Assembly: GCF_007556685.1 (NCBI RefSeq)
Contig: NZ_VJON01000027.1
Coordinates: 1 to 38,037 of the forward strand
Length of the DNA stretch: 38,037 nucleotides
Origin: Tepidimonas charontis
Lineage (GTDB): Bacteria; Pseudomonadota; Gammaproteobacteria; Burkholderiales; Burkholderiaceae_C
Reading direction: 5' to 3'
Positions 16,112 through 23,527 of the stretch are shown here, one piece after another; the stretch's first letter is position 1; the number at the start of each line of letters is the position of its first letter. Under the pieces are notes generated by a model. That model saw nothing but the letters and a program-made list of their open reading frames with translations. It searched no databases and was not told the DNA's origin. The position numbers were made by a program, and so were the translations under genes.

Positions 16112-17351
16112 TATGCCGCGTGGCGCGGTGCGCGTCACCAATCTTGGTAAGCACTACGCGATCCTGCCCCGTCCTTTGCGGAGGCTGTGGCACACCTTAT
16201 TGGGCGTGCCGCCCGATGCCTCGGAGGGATTTTGGCCCGTGCGCCACATCAATTTCTCGCTGCAACCCGGGCAAGCGCTGGGCATCGTCGGATTGAATGG
16301 CGCGGGCAAGTCAACGTTGTTGCAACTGATCAACGGCGCACTAACGCCGACCGAAGGTCGTGTCGAAACCGCTGGACGCGTCGCTGCGCTATTGGAGTTG
16401 GGCGCTGGTTTCAACCCGGAGTTTACCGGGCGGGAAAACATTCATCTTTACGCGGCGGCACTCGGTTTTACGCGCTCACAAATATTGGCGCGTTTCGAGC
16501 AAATCGTCACCTTCAGTGGTTTGCGCGACTATATCGATCGCCCCGTCAAAACCTATTCCAGCGGCATGCTCGTGCGTCTGGCCTTCTCAGTGGCCTCGGC
16601 GCTTGAGCCCGATATACTGATCATCGACGAGGCGCTGTCGGTGGGTGACGGTGACTTCAGCCGAAAATCATTCGATCGCATAGCCGCCATCAAAGAGCAG
16701 GGCGCGACCATCATTCTGTGCAGTCATGTGCTCTACCATATCGACTTGTTTTGTGATCACGTTTTATGGCTGCATGAGGGACGTGTCAAGGCGCTCGGGC
16801 CAACCGCCCATGTTCTGTCGGCGTACCGCGACTTTCTCGACCAGGACGTCGTGACGCGCGATGGCCTCACGCATCCAGATCCGCGCACGGCCGCTCCCCC
16901 TAAGTCGGCGCCGGCGGAGATCACCTCCGTTGAGGTGCGCCTAGACGGCGTTAGCGGAGAACGTCTTGCCGGGCGCAGCGGTGTGTCCACGCTGACCGTC
17001 GATGTCGGCTACCGAACCCGCACGACGCTTCCGCCGCCCCATGTGGCCGTGGTCTTGTCATCGGTGACGGGCCGTATCCTGGCATCACACGACAGTCAAT
17101 CGCTCGCCGTGCGGCCCATCGATGGACGCGGACGAGGCCGCCTGCGTTTCGTTCTTCCGTCGATACCGCTGACCCGTGGTATTTATCGGGTGGGCGTGTA
17201 TCTGCTGTGTGAACGCGCGCGCCACGTCTACCAGTGGATAGATCCGGTGGCCACCCTCGAATTGGAGCAAACCACCACGCATCAAGGATATTTCTTGCTG
17301 AACGGTCACTGGGAGGTGGTCAGTAGCGCGCCCGATGCGATGGCGAAATAA
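16101..17351 (+). CDS. wzt: Polysaccharide ABC exporter ATPase with carbohydrate-binding tail (Wzt-type)
   Basis: 416 residues from ATG 16101, with ATG 16113 as an alternative. The ATPase domain has Walker A GLNGAGKST (~63-71), the signature SSGMLVRLAFSVASAL (~151), Walker B ILIIDEALSVGD (~172) and the switch His in LCSHV (~205). The AFSVASALEPD pattern and SVGD are typical of polysaccharide exporters. The extra ~140-residue C-terminal region (~275-416), rich in beta-strand, matches Wzt-C. In O9a-type systems Wzt-C recognises the capped end of the finished polysaccharide, so the exported glycan probably carries a terminal modification. The frame extends upstream only as a shadow of wzm. Confidence 0.9.
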   Translation: MSSDMPRGAVRVTNLGKHYAILPRPLRRLWHTLLGVPPDASEGFWPVRHINFSLQPGQALGIVGLNGAGKSTLLQLINGALTPTEGRVETAGRVAALLELGAGFNPEFTGRENIHLYAAALGFTRSQILARFEQIVTFSGLRDYIDRPVKTYSSGMLVRLAFSVASALEPDILIIDEALSVGDGDFSRKSFDRIAAIKEQGATIILCSHVLYHIDLFCDHVLWLHEGRVKALGPTAHVLSAYRDFLDQDVVTRDGLTHPDPRTAAPPKSAPAEITSVEVRLDGVSGERLAGRSGVSTLTVDVGYRTRTTLPPPHVAVVLSSVTGRILASHDSQSLAVRPIDGRGRGRLRFVLPSIPLTRGIYRVGVYLLCERARHVYQWIDPVATLELEQTTTHQGYFLLNGHWEVVSSAPDAMAK

Positions 17352-17374
17352 AAAAAGCCGCCGACGGCGGCGTT
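17351..17374 (-). terminator. Rho-independent terminator between convergent genes
   Basis: The hairpin GCCGCC-GAC-GGCGGC (17357-17371) is flanked by a run of A on its left and GTTT on its right. Read on the minus strand it is followed by a U-tract, so it best terminates the RTX gene. It also sits exactly at the stop of the Wzt gene and may act in both directions. Confidence 0.8.
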
Positions 17375-17411
17375 TCGCGATATTGCAAACCGTGTCGATA
17401 GGGTGGCGTGA

Positions 17412-19169
17412 TCACGTAAAGCTGCCCAGCACATCGATCAAAGACAGTTGGTCGGTACGCAGGCCAGCGAAAATTGCAATCGGTGTAATCTCATCGGGTA
17501 CGACGCGATTGTCGGCACCACTGTCATCTTTGAAATAGTAGAGGCCCATATCGTTGGCGCCGACATTGATCAAGAAATAGTGACCATAACTATAATGAGC
17601 AAAAGTATATTTTTTATATGTATGATTATTTCCATACGGATCGAGAAATGCAGCTACACTCACGGTGTCGGCGGCCGCGGCCGCTGCGCCTTGGATGACG
17701 AAGAAGCCGGCCGAGGCTTGATACGCTTGAGTGGGCGACGTAATGATCTGGGTATACGATTGCCATTGTTTTGTGAAGCTGTTGTAATAACCTGCACTCC
17801 ATTTTCTGTATCCGTCGACAGTGTAGAACTCCCCGATTTCCATTTCGTCATCGCCCATTTTGAAGCCCTTTATCGTCACGGTCGGGGTCACCGATTGGGC
17901 GGTATGGACGATGATTTGATCATAGCCTGGCGTATCTTCGGAAAGATCGATGACCACGCCGCCCGTTGCACGGTGCGCGTCATAAACCGTTACTTGATCA
18001 TGCCCATCGCCAGGGCGAACGACGCTGGGCTGCGACGAGGTGGAGTTATAATAACCTATCTCTATATCATCGTTGCCCAATCCACCGTAAACGCTCGAAC
18101 CAAAGCCTACGTGAATGTCGTCGTTGCCGGCACCGCCATCGACATAGCAATCGTCCCCACTATCTATGGAGTCATCACCGTCACCACCATCGATCGTATT
18201 TTTGCCGCCACCGCCGTAAATACGGTCTGCTCCACTGCCACCAAAAATCAAATCGGCACCCTCGTAACCATAAATCACATCTGCGCCGTCGTCCCCGTAT
18301 AGTTGATCGTTCCCGTAGCCGCCATCAATCGTATCGGCACCACCGCCGCCAAAGATGATATTGACAGAGGTGTCATAAACATAATATTTCCCTTGCCAAA
18401 CCGAAATCCGGCCGCCGTCTATATAATCGGCGCCCAGGCCGCCATCGATAAAATCGGCTCCGGCACCACCGTAAATTTTATCGTCGCCGGAGTTGCCGTA
18501 TAGCACGTCGTTGCCGTCGCCGCCCGTGATGGTGTCGTGTCCCATTCCACCATCGATGCGGTCGTCGGCCACCGTTCCCTGGATATTGTCGTTGGTATTG
18601 CCATATACGGTGAAAGCCGACGCCTGGTTGTTGCGGAAGGCGCTCGCCAATTGTGTGTAGCGTTCGGCCAATACAGTATCTGACGTGATTCCGTTCAGGA
18701 ACGCCTGCAACGTTGCCACATCGGTCGTGACCTCGCCCAAGGTTCCGGTGACGAAGCGCGCCACCGCCACCTCGTTGGCCATTTTGAGTGCCGTTTTGCC
18801 CCAGGTGGGATCTTGAAAGCTCTTGTTGGCCAGGTTGTTGAACACCGTATAAATCACGTCACCCCGTGTCATGCCGCCGTTCATGGCATTGACGATATCT
18901 TGTACTGCGGCATTTTTGTCGGCATCGCTGGCGGAGCTGCCTACCACGTTGTCAACCAAACGTCGGGCAAACTCCGCGCTGCCCAACGAGCCAGGATAAC
19001 GGTCTAAAAAGACCGATTTGGTTGTGAAGATATTGACGATTTGTTTGGTTGTGAGGCCGGCGTTGTAGGCATCGGCTACTTGTTGATAGTAGGTTTTGCC
19101 CGGCGCCGCACCAAAAGCGATGGCGAAAAACCGGTAGATGTCGATATCCTGTTGTGCGCTCAGTGCCAT
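17412..19169 (-). CDS. RTX calcium-binding secreted protein with surface-protein N-domain
   Basis: 585 residues from the ATG at 19169, which follows GGGAG by 5 bases; an upstream ATG adds only four residues. Residues 1-~165 form a helical domain (AYNAGLTTKQIVNIFTT, VVGSSA, NNLANK) shared with the S-layer candidate at 26942 and resembling DUF4214-type repeats. Residues ~203-360 carry RTX nonapeptides GGxGxDxIx (DGGMGHDTI, YGGAGADFI, FGGSGADRI, DGGAGNDDI), which fold as calcium-bound beta-rolls outside the cell. Residues ~360-585 have no recognised domain and include an Ala-rich patch. No signal peptide is present. RTX proteins are type I secretion substrates, so export by the exporter at 2634-8915 is likely. 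GC is lower than in the neighbours. Confidence 0.9.
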   Translation of the reverse strand: MALSAQQDIDIYRFFAIAFGAAPGKTYYQQVADAYNAGLTTKQIVNIFTTKSVFLDRYPGSLGSAEFARRLVDNVVGSSASDADKNAAVQDIVNAMNGGMTRGDVIYTVFNNLANKSFQDPTWGKTALKMANEVAVARFVTGTLGEVTTDVATLQAFLNGITSDTVLAERYTQLASAFRNNQASAFTVYGNTNDNIQGTVADDRIDGGMGHDTITGGDGNDVLYGNSGDDKIYGGAGADFIDGGLGADYIDGGRISVWQGKYYVYDTSVNIIFGGGGADTIDGGYGNDQLYGDDGADVIYGYEGADLIFGGSGADRIYGGGGKNTIDGGDGDDSIDSGDDCYVDGGAGNDDIHVGFGSSVYGGLGNDDIEIGYYNSTSSQPSVVRPGDGHDQVTVYDAHRATGGVVIDLSEDTPGYDQIIVHTAQSVTPTVTIKGFKMGDDEMEIGEFYTVDGYRKWSAGYYNSFTKQWQSYTQIITSPTQAYQASAGFFVIQGAAAAAADTVSVAAFLDPYGNNHTYKKYTFAHYSYGHYFLINVGANDMGLYYFKDDSGADNRVVPDEITPIAIFAGLRTDQLSLIDVLGSFT

Positions 19170-19301
19170 GATGACTCCCAAGATACGGATGATTGAGTCC
19201 AGACCAGCATGGGACGGGTCGCTTGACGCACCGGCTTCCCCTCCAGATGGTAACCTTCGCCCCCTCCCTCGCTTCAGACATCGTATAGGAGAGCGCTGCC
19301 C

Positions 19302-20285
19302 GTGTCAACATCCACGCTGGCGTTGCAACCCGTCATTCGTTCCATACACGATCGCGACATTGGCGCGGTCTGCGCGCTCTTTACGCGCGTCTTCGGACAG
19401 GCGATGACGCCCGAGGTGTGGCGATGGAAATATCACGGATCGGCGCTGCTTGGCAGTGCCAATGTCGTGGCCGTCGATCGTGGCGGCGACATCGTTGGTC
19501 ACGCCGGCGCGCAAGTCTTCTCTGGGCGGGCCGGTGCGCAGCCGCTGCGCATGATCCACGTGTGTGACGTGATGGCGGCGACCGCGGTACGCGGGGATTG
19601 GGGCCGACACAACATCAATCGGCGACTGATCGAAGCACTGGCGCATGATGTCGTTGGGCTGGGGCCTCGGGCATGGCCAACCTTCGCTTACGGTTTTGCC
19701 GGACAACGCCAGATTCGCTTGGGGCAACGCCTTGGCTTCTACGCTGCACTGTATGGATGTGCGCAGGTGTCTTGGTGCGCGCCGGCGCAAACGATTCGGC
19801 GCTGGCGCACCGCCGCAGGCTGGTGGGCGCAGTGCGTGCCGTGGTCTCGCATTGCCCGTGATGCGCAGCTCGCGCGTCGGCTGGCAGATGTGCGCCCCAT
19901 CGGCATCGCTCCCGCGCCTGACAAAGGCCCAGCGTATTTGCTGTGGCGCTACGCCCAACATCCACGCATCACGTACCAACTGTGGATATTGCGCCGTGCA
20001 CCATGGGTTGTGGGGGGGTGGTTGGTCAGTACCACGGGCGCGCAGCACCCCATGGTCGTCGATGGCGCCATGGCCGCAGGTGGTCCCACGCTGGAGCAAG
20101 CGCTCACCGCCTTATCGATCGCGTCGGGCATGCGTACCTGGGATGTGTGGCCACGGGCTTTCGGTGCGCAGTCGACGCTCCCGGCGGCAACCGAGCCGAT
20201 GGTAGCTGCTCGTGTCGTGCCGGCGTGCACCTGGGCAGATGATGCGCCGCCACACTTTCATCCGGGCGACACCGATGTCTACTGA
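19302..20285 (+). CDS. GNAT-like N-acyltransferase
   Basis: 327 residues from GTG 19302, with AGGAG about 10 bases upstream. The N-terminal half looks like a GNAT fold: IRSIHDRDIGAVCALFTRVF, a WRWKYHG segment, a beta-strand VVAVDRGGDIVGHAGAQ, and CDVMAATAVRGDWGRHNINRRL in place of the acetyl-CoA loop. The match resembles proteins annotated as GNAT-fold acyltransferases in polysaccharide and surface clusters. The C-terminal half (~170-327) is less clear. It is divergent from the RTX gene and convergent with the O-acyltransferase gene, 27 bases away. The substrate is unknown; a sugar or surface protein is a guess from context. Confidence 0.6.
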   Translation: MSTSTLALQPVIRSIHDRDIGAVCALFTRVFGQAMTPEVWRWKYHGSALLGSANVVAVDRGGDIVGHAGAQVFSGRAGAQPLRMIHVCDVMAATAVRGDWGRHNINRRLIEALAHDVVGLGPRAWPTFAYGFAGQRQIRLGQRLGFYAALYGCAQVSWCAPAQTIRRWRTAAGWWAQCVPWSRIARDAQLARRLADVRPIGIAPAPDKGPAYLLWRYAQHPRITYQLWILRRAPWVVGGWLVSTTGAQHPMVVDGAMAAGGPTLEQALTALSIASGMRTWDVWPRAFGAQSTLPAATEPMVAARVVPACTWADDAPPHFHPGDTDVY

Positions 20286-20312
20286 TGGCCGTCGACGCCC
20301 GTGGGGCATTCG

Positions 20313-21317
20313 TCATCGCTGCCGCCGCGCCCACTGCCGGATGGGCTCCTCCCAGCCCCAATGCAGCAACGCTGCGCTTGCCACCAAGCCCAATGTTGCC
20401 GTCGCCACGCTCCACTCGATGCCGATGCGGTCACGCATCCACAACAGGTAAACCAGCCAGGCCATGTGCAATAAATAAATGGCATAACTCAACCGCCCCG
20501 CCCACCAGCCCGCCAACCGCAGCCACCTCGTCTCGGGTTGCCAGTTGCATGTCGCCGACAGAAACCAAGCAAAACCAGCAGCGGTTACCGCAACCAGCAG
20601 GCTGCTGTGCCAGTGTGCATCACCCTGTAGCGCATGCAGTCCGGCGTAAACGAAGACCGTGGCAATACCCACCGCCGCACCGGCGACGGCGCGCCGCCAC
20701 CGCACCCGTGCGCAGTCGGTTCGCTGCGCCAAATACCACGCCGCCGCGCCGAAAAAAAATTCAAGCGCGGTACCCGGCAAATGATGCGCCCAAATAAACC
20801 AGACCGAATCGGGGTCGCCGTCACTGGCCCACAGCAGCGCCAACCGCAAGCCCAACGCTATCGACAAAAATACCAGCAAGGCATGCTCTTGCCATCGCCG
20901 CGTACACCAGGCAAGCAGTGGCAACAGCGCATAATATTCCACCTCACTTGGCAGACTCCAAAATGCCGGATTGTAGTAAAACGCCATTTCCCGGCTTTGC
21001 ACATGCAAAAAAAATACGTGCTCCCACAGGAAAAGCAGCGGCCGATCCTGACGCCACGCCAACAGCACATACAGCAACAAAGCCAGCGCATAAGCGGGGT
21101 AGATACGCAGCGCACGTCTGACCAAATAGGAGCCCAAAGAACCGATGCCGCGAAATAGTGCGGGCCCAAATACAAAGCCGCTCAGCACAAAGAAAATATC
21201 GACGCCAACGAAGGCATATGTCTCGCCGGGCCGGACCCACCCGAGCGCTGGCGCCCAATGCGCCCACACCACCAACCAGGCGGCCACGCCGCGCCAGGCC
21301 TCAACCGTCCAAATCAT
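20313..21317 (-). CDS. Membrane O-acyltransferase (acyltransferase-3 family)
   Basis: 334 residues with about ten hydrophobic helices. The family opening is present: EAWRGVAAWLVVWAHW with the His required in OafA-like enzymes, then FVGVDIFFVLSGFVFG and LVRRALRIYPAYALALLLY. Family members transfer acetyl or other acyl groups to surface polysaccharides. Its start lies inside the last 17 bases of the Crp-family gene, so the two are probably cotranscribed. It may acetylate the glycan made by the 8.9-17.4 kb genes, which is inference from the neighbourhood. Confidence 0.88.
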   Translation of the reverse strand: MIWTVEAWRGVAAWLVVWAHWAPALGWVRPGETYAFVGVDIFFVLSGFVFGPALFRGIGSLGSYLVRRALRIYPAYALALLLYVLLAWRQDRPLLFLWEHVFFLHVQSREMAFYYNPAFWSLPSEVEYYALLPLLAWCTRRWQEHALLVFLSIALGLRLALLWASDGDPDSVWFIWAHHLPGTALEFFFGAAAWYLAQRTDCARVRWRRAVAGAAVGIATVFVYAGLHALQGDAHWHSSLLVAVTAAGFAWFLSATCNWQPETRWLRLAGWWAGRLSYAIYLLHMAWLVYLLWMRDRIGIEWSVATATLGLVASAALLHWGWEEPIRQWARRQR

Positions 21318-22002
21318 CCAGCGACTCCGGTGGCCGCGCCAGGCGTTGCAGCGCCGGCATATCCACGATTTGCCAACCGTGCTCGCGACGCGCCAGCACG
21401 CCGTCGCGCTGCAGGCGCTGCAAAACCCGCGCCACCGACTCCCGCGTGGTGTTCAGCCGCCAACCGAGCTCTGCCTGTGTGGGCAGAGTCAGCGCACCGC
21501 CGGGAGCGGCCAAGTGCAGCAGGGCGGCGCAAATGCGCACAGCCACCGGATGCAGCCCCTGCAGTGCTTGCCATGCCAGCCCATCGCTCACATAACGGGC
21601 CAACCAGCGTGCAGCGCGCAGCCCCATGTCGGCCATGGTCAACCACTGCAGGGCGTGGGCCTTGGGCATCACCGCTACCATCGCGCCGCCGGCGTGCGCA
21701 ATCCAATACAGCGGCGTTGGCGGATGGTCGCCGCCATCGCGCAGCAAGTCCACCAAACCCACCGGGTCGCCGGCCTGGGCGGTTGCCACCGCTGCCTCAT
21801 AACCGTCCAGCGTGGTTTGCATCGCCTGCAGCGAGCCCTGCACCACCACGGCCAAGCCGTCGAAGGGCTGGCCTTGCCGCATCAACACCTCGCGCCGGCG
21901 CAAGGTTTGCAAGGCCATGTGTTCGGCCGCATAGGCCAACGCGGTCGGCGCTGCGTCTGCCAACCAGCGACTGGACTGAAGCAACAGCACCGAAACCGGC
22001 AA
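21301..22002 (-). CDS. Crp/Fnr-family transcription regulator
   Basis: 233 residues. Residues ~20-125 form the cyclic-nucleotide-binding-like beta-barrel, but the phosphate-binding cassette (GExxxxxxR[ST]A in CRP) is not recognisable; GDPVGLVDLL stands there, so cAMP binding is doubtful. Residues ~150-215 are the winged helix, with LTLPTQAELGWRLNTTRESV. The recognition helix TTRESVARVLQRL keeps Arg187, Glu188 and Arg192, at the positions of E. coli CRP Arg180, Glu181 and Arg185 that read TGTGA. The start is probably TTG at 22002 after GGGAAGG. It is divergent from the FecR operon and overlaps the acyltransferase gene. Confidence 0.85.
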   Translation of the reverse strand: MPVSVLLLQSSRWLADAAPTALAYAAEHMALQTLRRREVLMRQGQPFDGLAVVVQGSLQAMQTTLDGYEAAVATAQAGDPVGLVDLLRDGGDHPPTPLYWIAHAGGAMVAVMPKAHALQWLTMADMGLRAARWLARYVSDGLAWQALQGLHPVAVRICAALLHLAAPGGALTLPTQAELGWRLNTTRESVARVLQRLQRDGVLARREHGWQIVDMPALQRLARPPESLDDLDG

Positions 22003-22201
22003 AGGTCCTTCCCTTCAAACCAAGGCATTGCGTACAATGGCGCTCGAGGCTAACAGCGCCGACGGCGCCCGGGCGCTGGACGGGCACCGGATGCTACACG
22101 ATTTGCGTGCGCGCCTGGATGGCGGAGGCGACGTGGACGCTGGGCCAGCCCCGGGGCGGGGCGTCCGTGTCCCCCGCGTTCTTGGCCATGGGAGTTTTTC
22201 G
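22003..22201. promoter_or_regulatory. Divergent promoter region with long structured leader
   Basis: 199 bases separate the Crp-family and FecR starts. TACAAT at 22033-22038 is a plausible -10 for the FecR operon, with only a poor -35, and would give a 5' leader of about 155 bases. The leader begins with overlapping GC-rich inverted repeats (AGCGCC...GGCGC...GGGCGCT around 22056-22078). GGGAG at 22189-22193 serves the ATG at 22202. The FecR frame is open through most of the leader but lacks coding character. Confidence 0.4.
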
Positions 22202-23527
22202 ATGAACGCGTTGATGCTGTGGTACCGGAGGGTGGTTCTCTGCGCGATCGCCGCGGTGAGCTGTGTGTGCGCACACGCCCAAATGGCTGCGGCGCCAGCC
22301 GAAGTGGCGCGGGTCGTTTTGGTCGTTGGACAAGCGCAGCGTGTCGCCGCCGACGGGCGAGTGCAGCCCCTGGCCGTTGGCAGTATCGTTGCCGAACAAG
22401 ATCGGATCCTGACCGGTGACGACGGCATCGTCATGCTCGTGTTTGCCGATCGCGCGCGCTTGTCGGTGCGGCCGCAGACCGAGCTCGTCGTGCGGCGCTA
22501 CCGCGTGGACAAAGACGTCGATATCGAATTTGACCTGGTTCGTGGCGTCGTGCGTCAAATCTCCGGCGAAGCCGCCCGCCGCGAGCCCGAGCGTTATCGC
22601 TTGAATACCCCGATTGCCGTCATCGGCGTGCGGGGCACCGACTATTTGGCGCGCGCCTCCGCGCAAGAGGTCTCCGCGTACGTCCACGAAGGTGCCATCG
22701 TGGTAACACCCAAGAGCTCTGATGCCGCCGCCTCCGGCTCCGATGCGGCCGCCACCGCGGTCCTCGTCAGCGCAGACCATCCCCAGCGCATGATCCTGCT
22801 CAGCCAGGACACCACGCACGGTCAGCACGCCCTGCGCACGGCCGAGGTGGAGAAACTCCTCGGTATTCGCGTCAGTGCCCATCCTGCCGAGGGTGGCGGG
22901 GTCGTCGTTGCCGCTGCCCGCGCCCGGATACCGACGTCAGGGGACGACGTGGCGGTGGCGCCGCCGCCTACCTTGGCTGACCGTCTGCCCGATTCGGTGT
23001 CACAAACGTCTGTGCCCATGCCGGTCCAATTGGCATGGGGCCGTTTTGATCGCGTGGGCGTCGGCGCCCCGCCGTTTGACCTGCTGCAAAGCTACGAGCA
23101 AGCCGCTGCGGGGCGCAGCGTCACGGTCGGCGAGTTGGGGCAGTACGCCCTGTGGCGCACGCAGGAGCGTGCCACGTTGCCGTCGAGCTTGCGCGGGCAA
23201 TTCGATTTCGCTCTGGCGGCGGGGCAGGCCGTATTGCGCACGGCAGACGCCTCTTATCAAAACGTGCGTATCACGCACTCGCAGCTGAGCATCGATTTTG
23301 ACCGCATGCGCTACGGCACCGAACTGGGGCTGAGTGCGGCGCAACAGCCCGCCCGTGCCTTGCGTGCCGAAGGTCGCATCAACGACGAGGGCATCTTTGC
23401 CACCGTTGGCGCCACACAGCGCGTCGCGGGCGCCGTATCCGTGAATGGACGCGAGGCCGGCTACACCTTCGTCATGCAAACGCCCGAGGGCGCGTACCAA
23501 GGCGTGACGCTCTGGTCTGCTCGATGA
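22202..23527 (+). CDS. Periplasmic FecR-domain protein
   Basis: 441 residues with a signal peptide (hydrophobic ~10-22, cleavage probably after Ala26 in CAHA). Residues ~45-165 match FecR: AVGSIVAEQDRILTGDDG, MLVFADRARLSVRPQTEL, and LNTPIAVIGVRGTDYLA, the typical TPxAxxGVRGTxF motif. The remaining ~270 residues are not recognised, apart from a beta-rich C-terminus (~370-441). FecR domains outside iron signalling are often found in surface-sensing or secretion loci. No TonB receptor or ECF sigma factor is near, so ferric-citrate signalling is unlikely. The stop overlaps the CHASE2 gene start (ATGA). Confidence 0.85.
   Translation: MNALMLWYRRVVLCAIAAVSCVCAHAQMAAAPAEVARVVLVVGQAQRVAADGRVQPLAVGSIVAEQDRILTGDDGIVMLVFADRARLSVRPQTELVVRRYRVDKDVDIEFDLVRGVVRQISGEAARREPERYRLNTPIAVIGVRGTDYLARASAQEVSAYVHEGAIVVTPKSSDAAASGSDAAATAVLVSADHPQRMILLSQDTTHGQHALRTAEVEKLLGIRVSAHPAEGGGVVVAAARARIPTSGDDVAVAPPPTLADRLPDSVSQTSVPMPVQLAWGRFDRVGVGAPPFDLLQSYEQAAAGRSVTVGELGQYALWRTQERATLPSSLRGQFDFALAAGQAVLRTADASYQNVRITHSQLSIDFDRMRYGTELGLSAAQQPARALRAEGRINDEGIFATVGATQRVAGAVSVNGREAGYTFVMQTPEGAYQGVTLWSAR

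Noticed and set aside
22202-23527. Ferric-citrate-type FecR anti-sigma regulator
   Set aside because: The protein has a cleavable signal peptide and no cytoplasmic anti-sigma part, and no ECF sigma or TonB receptor gene is near.
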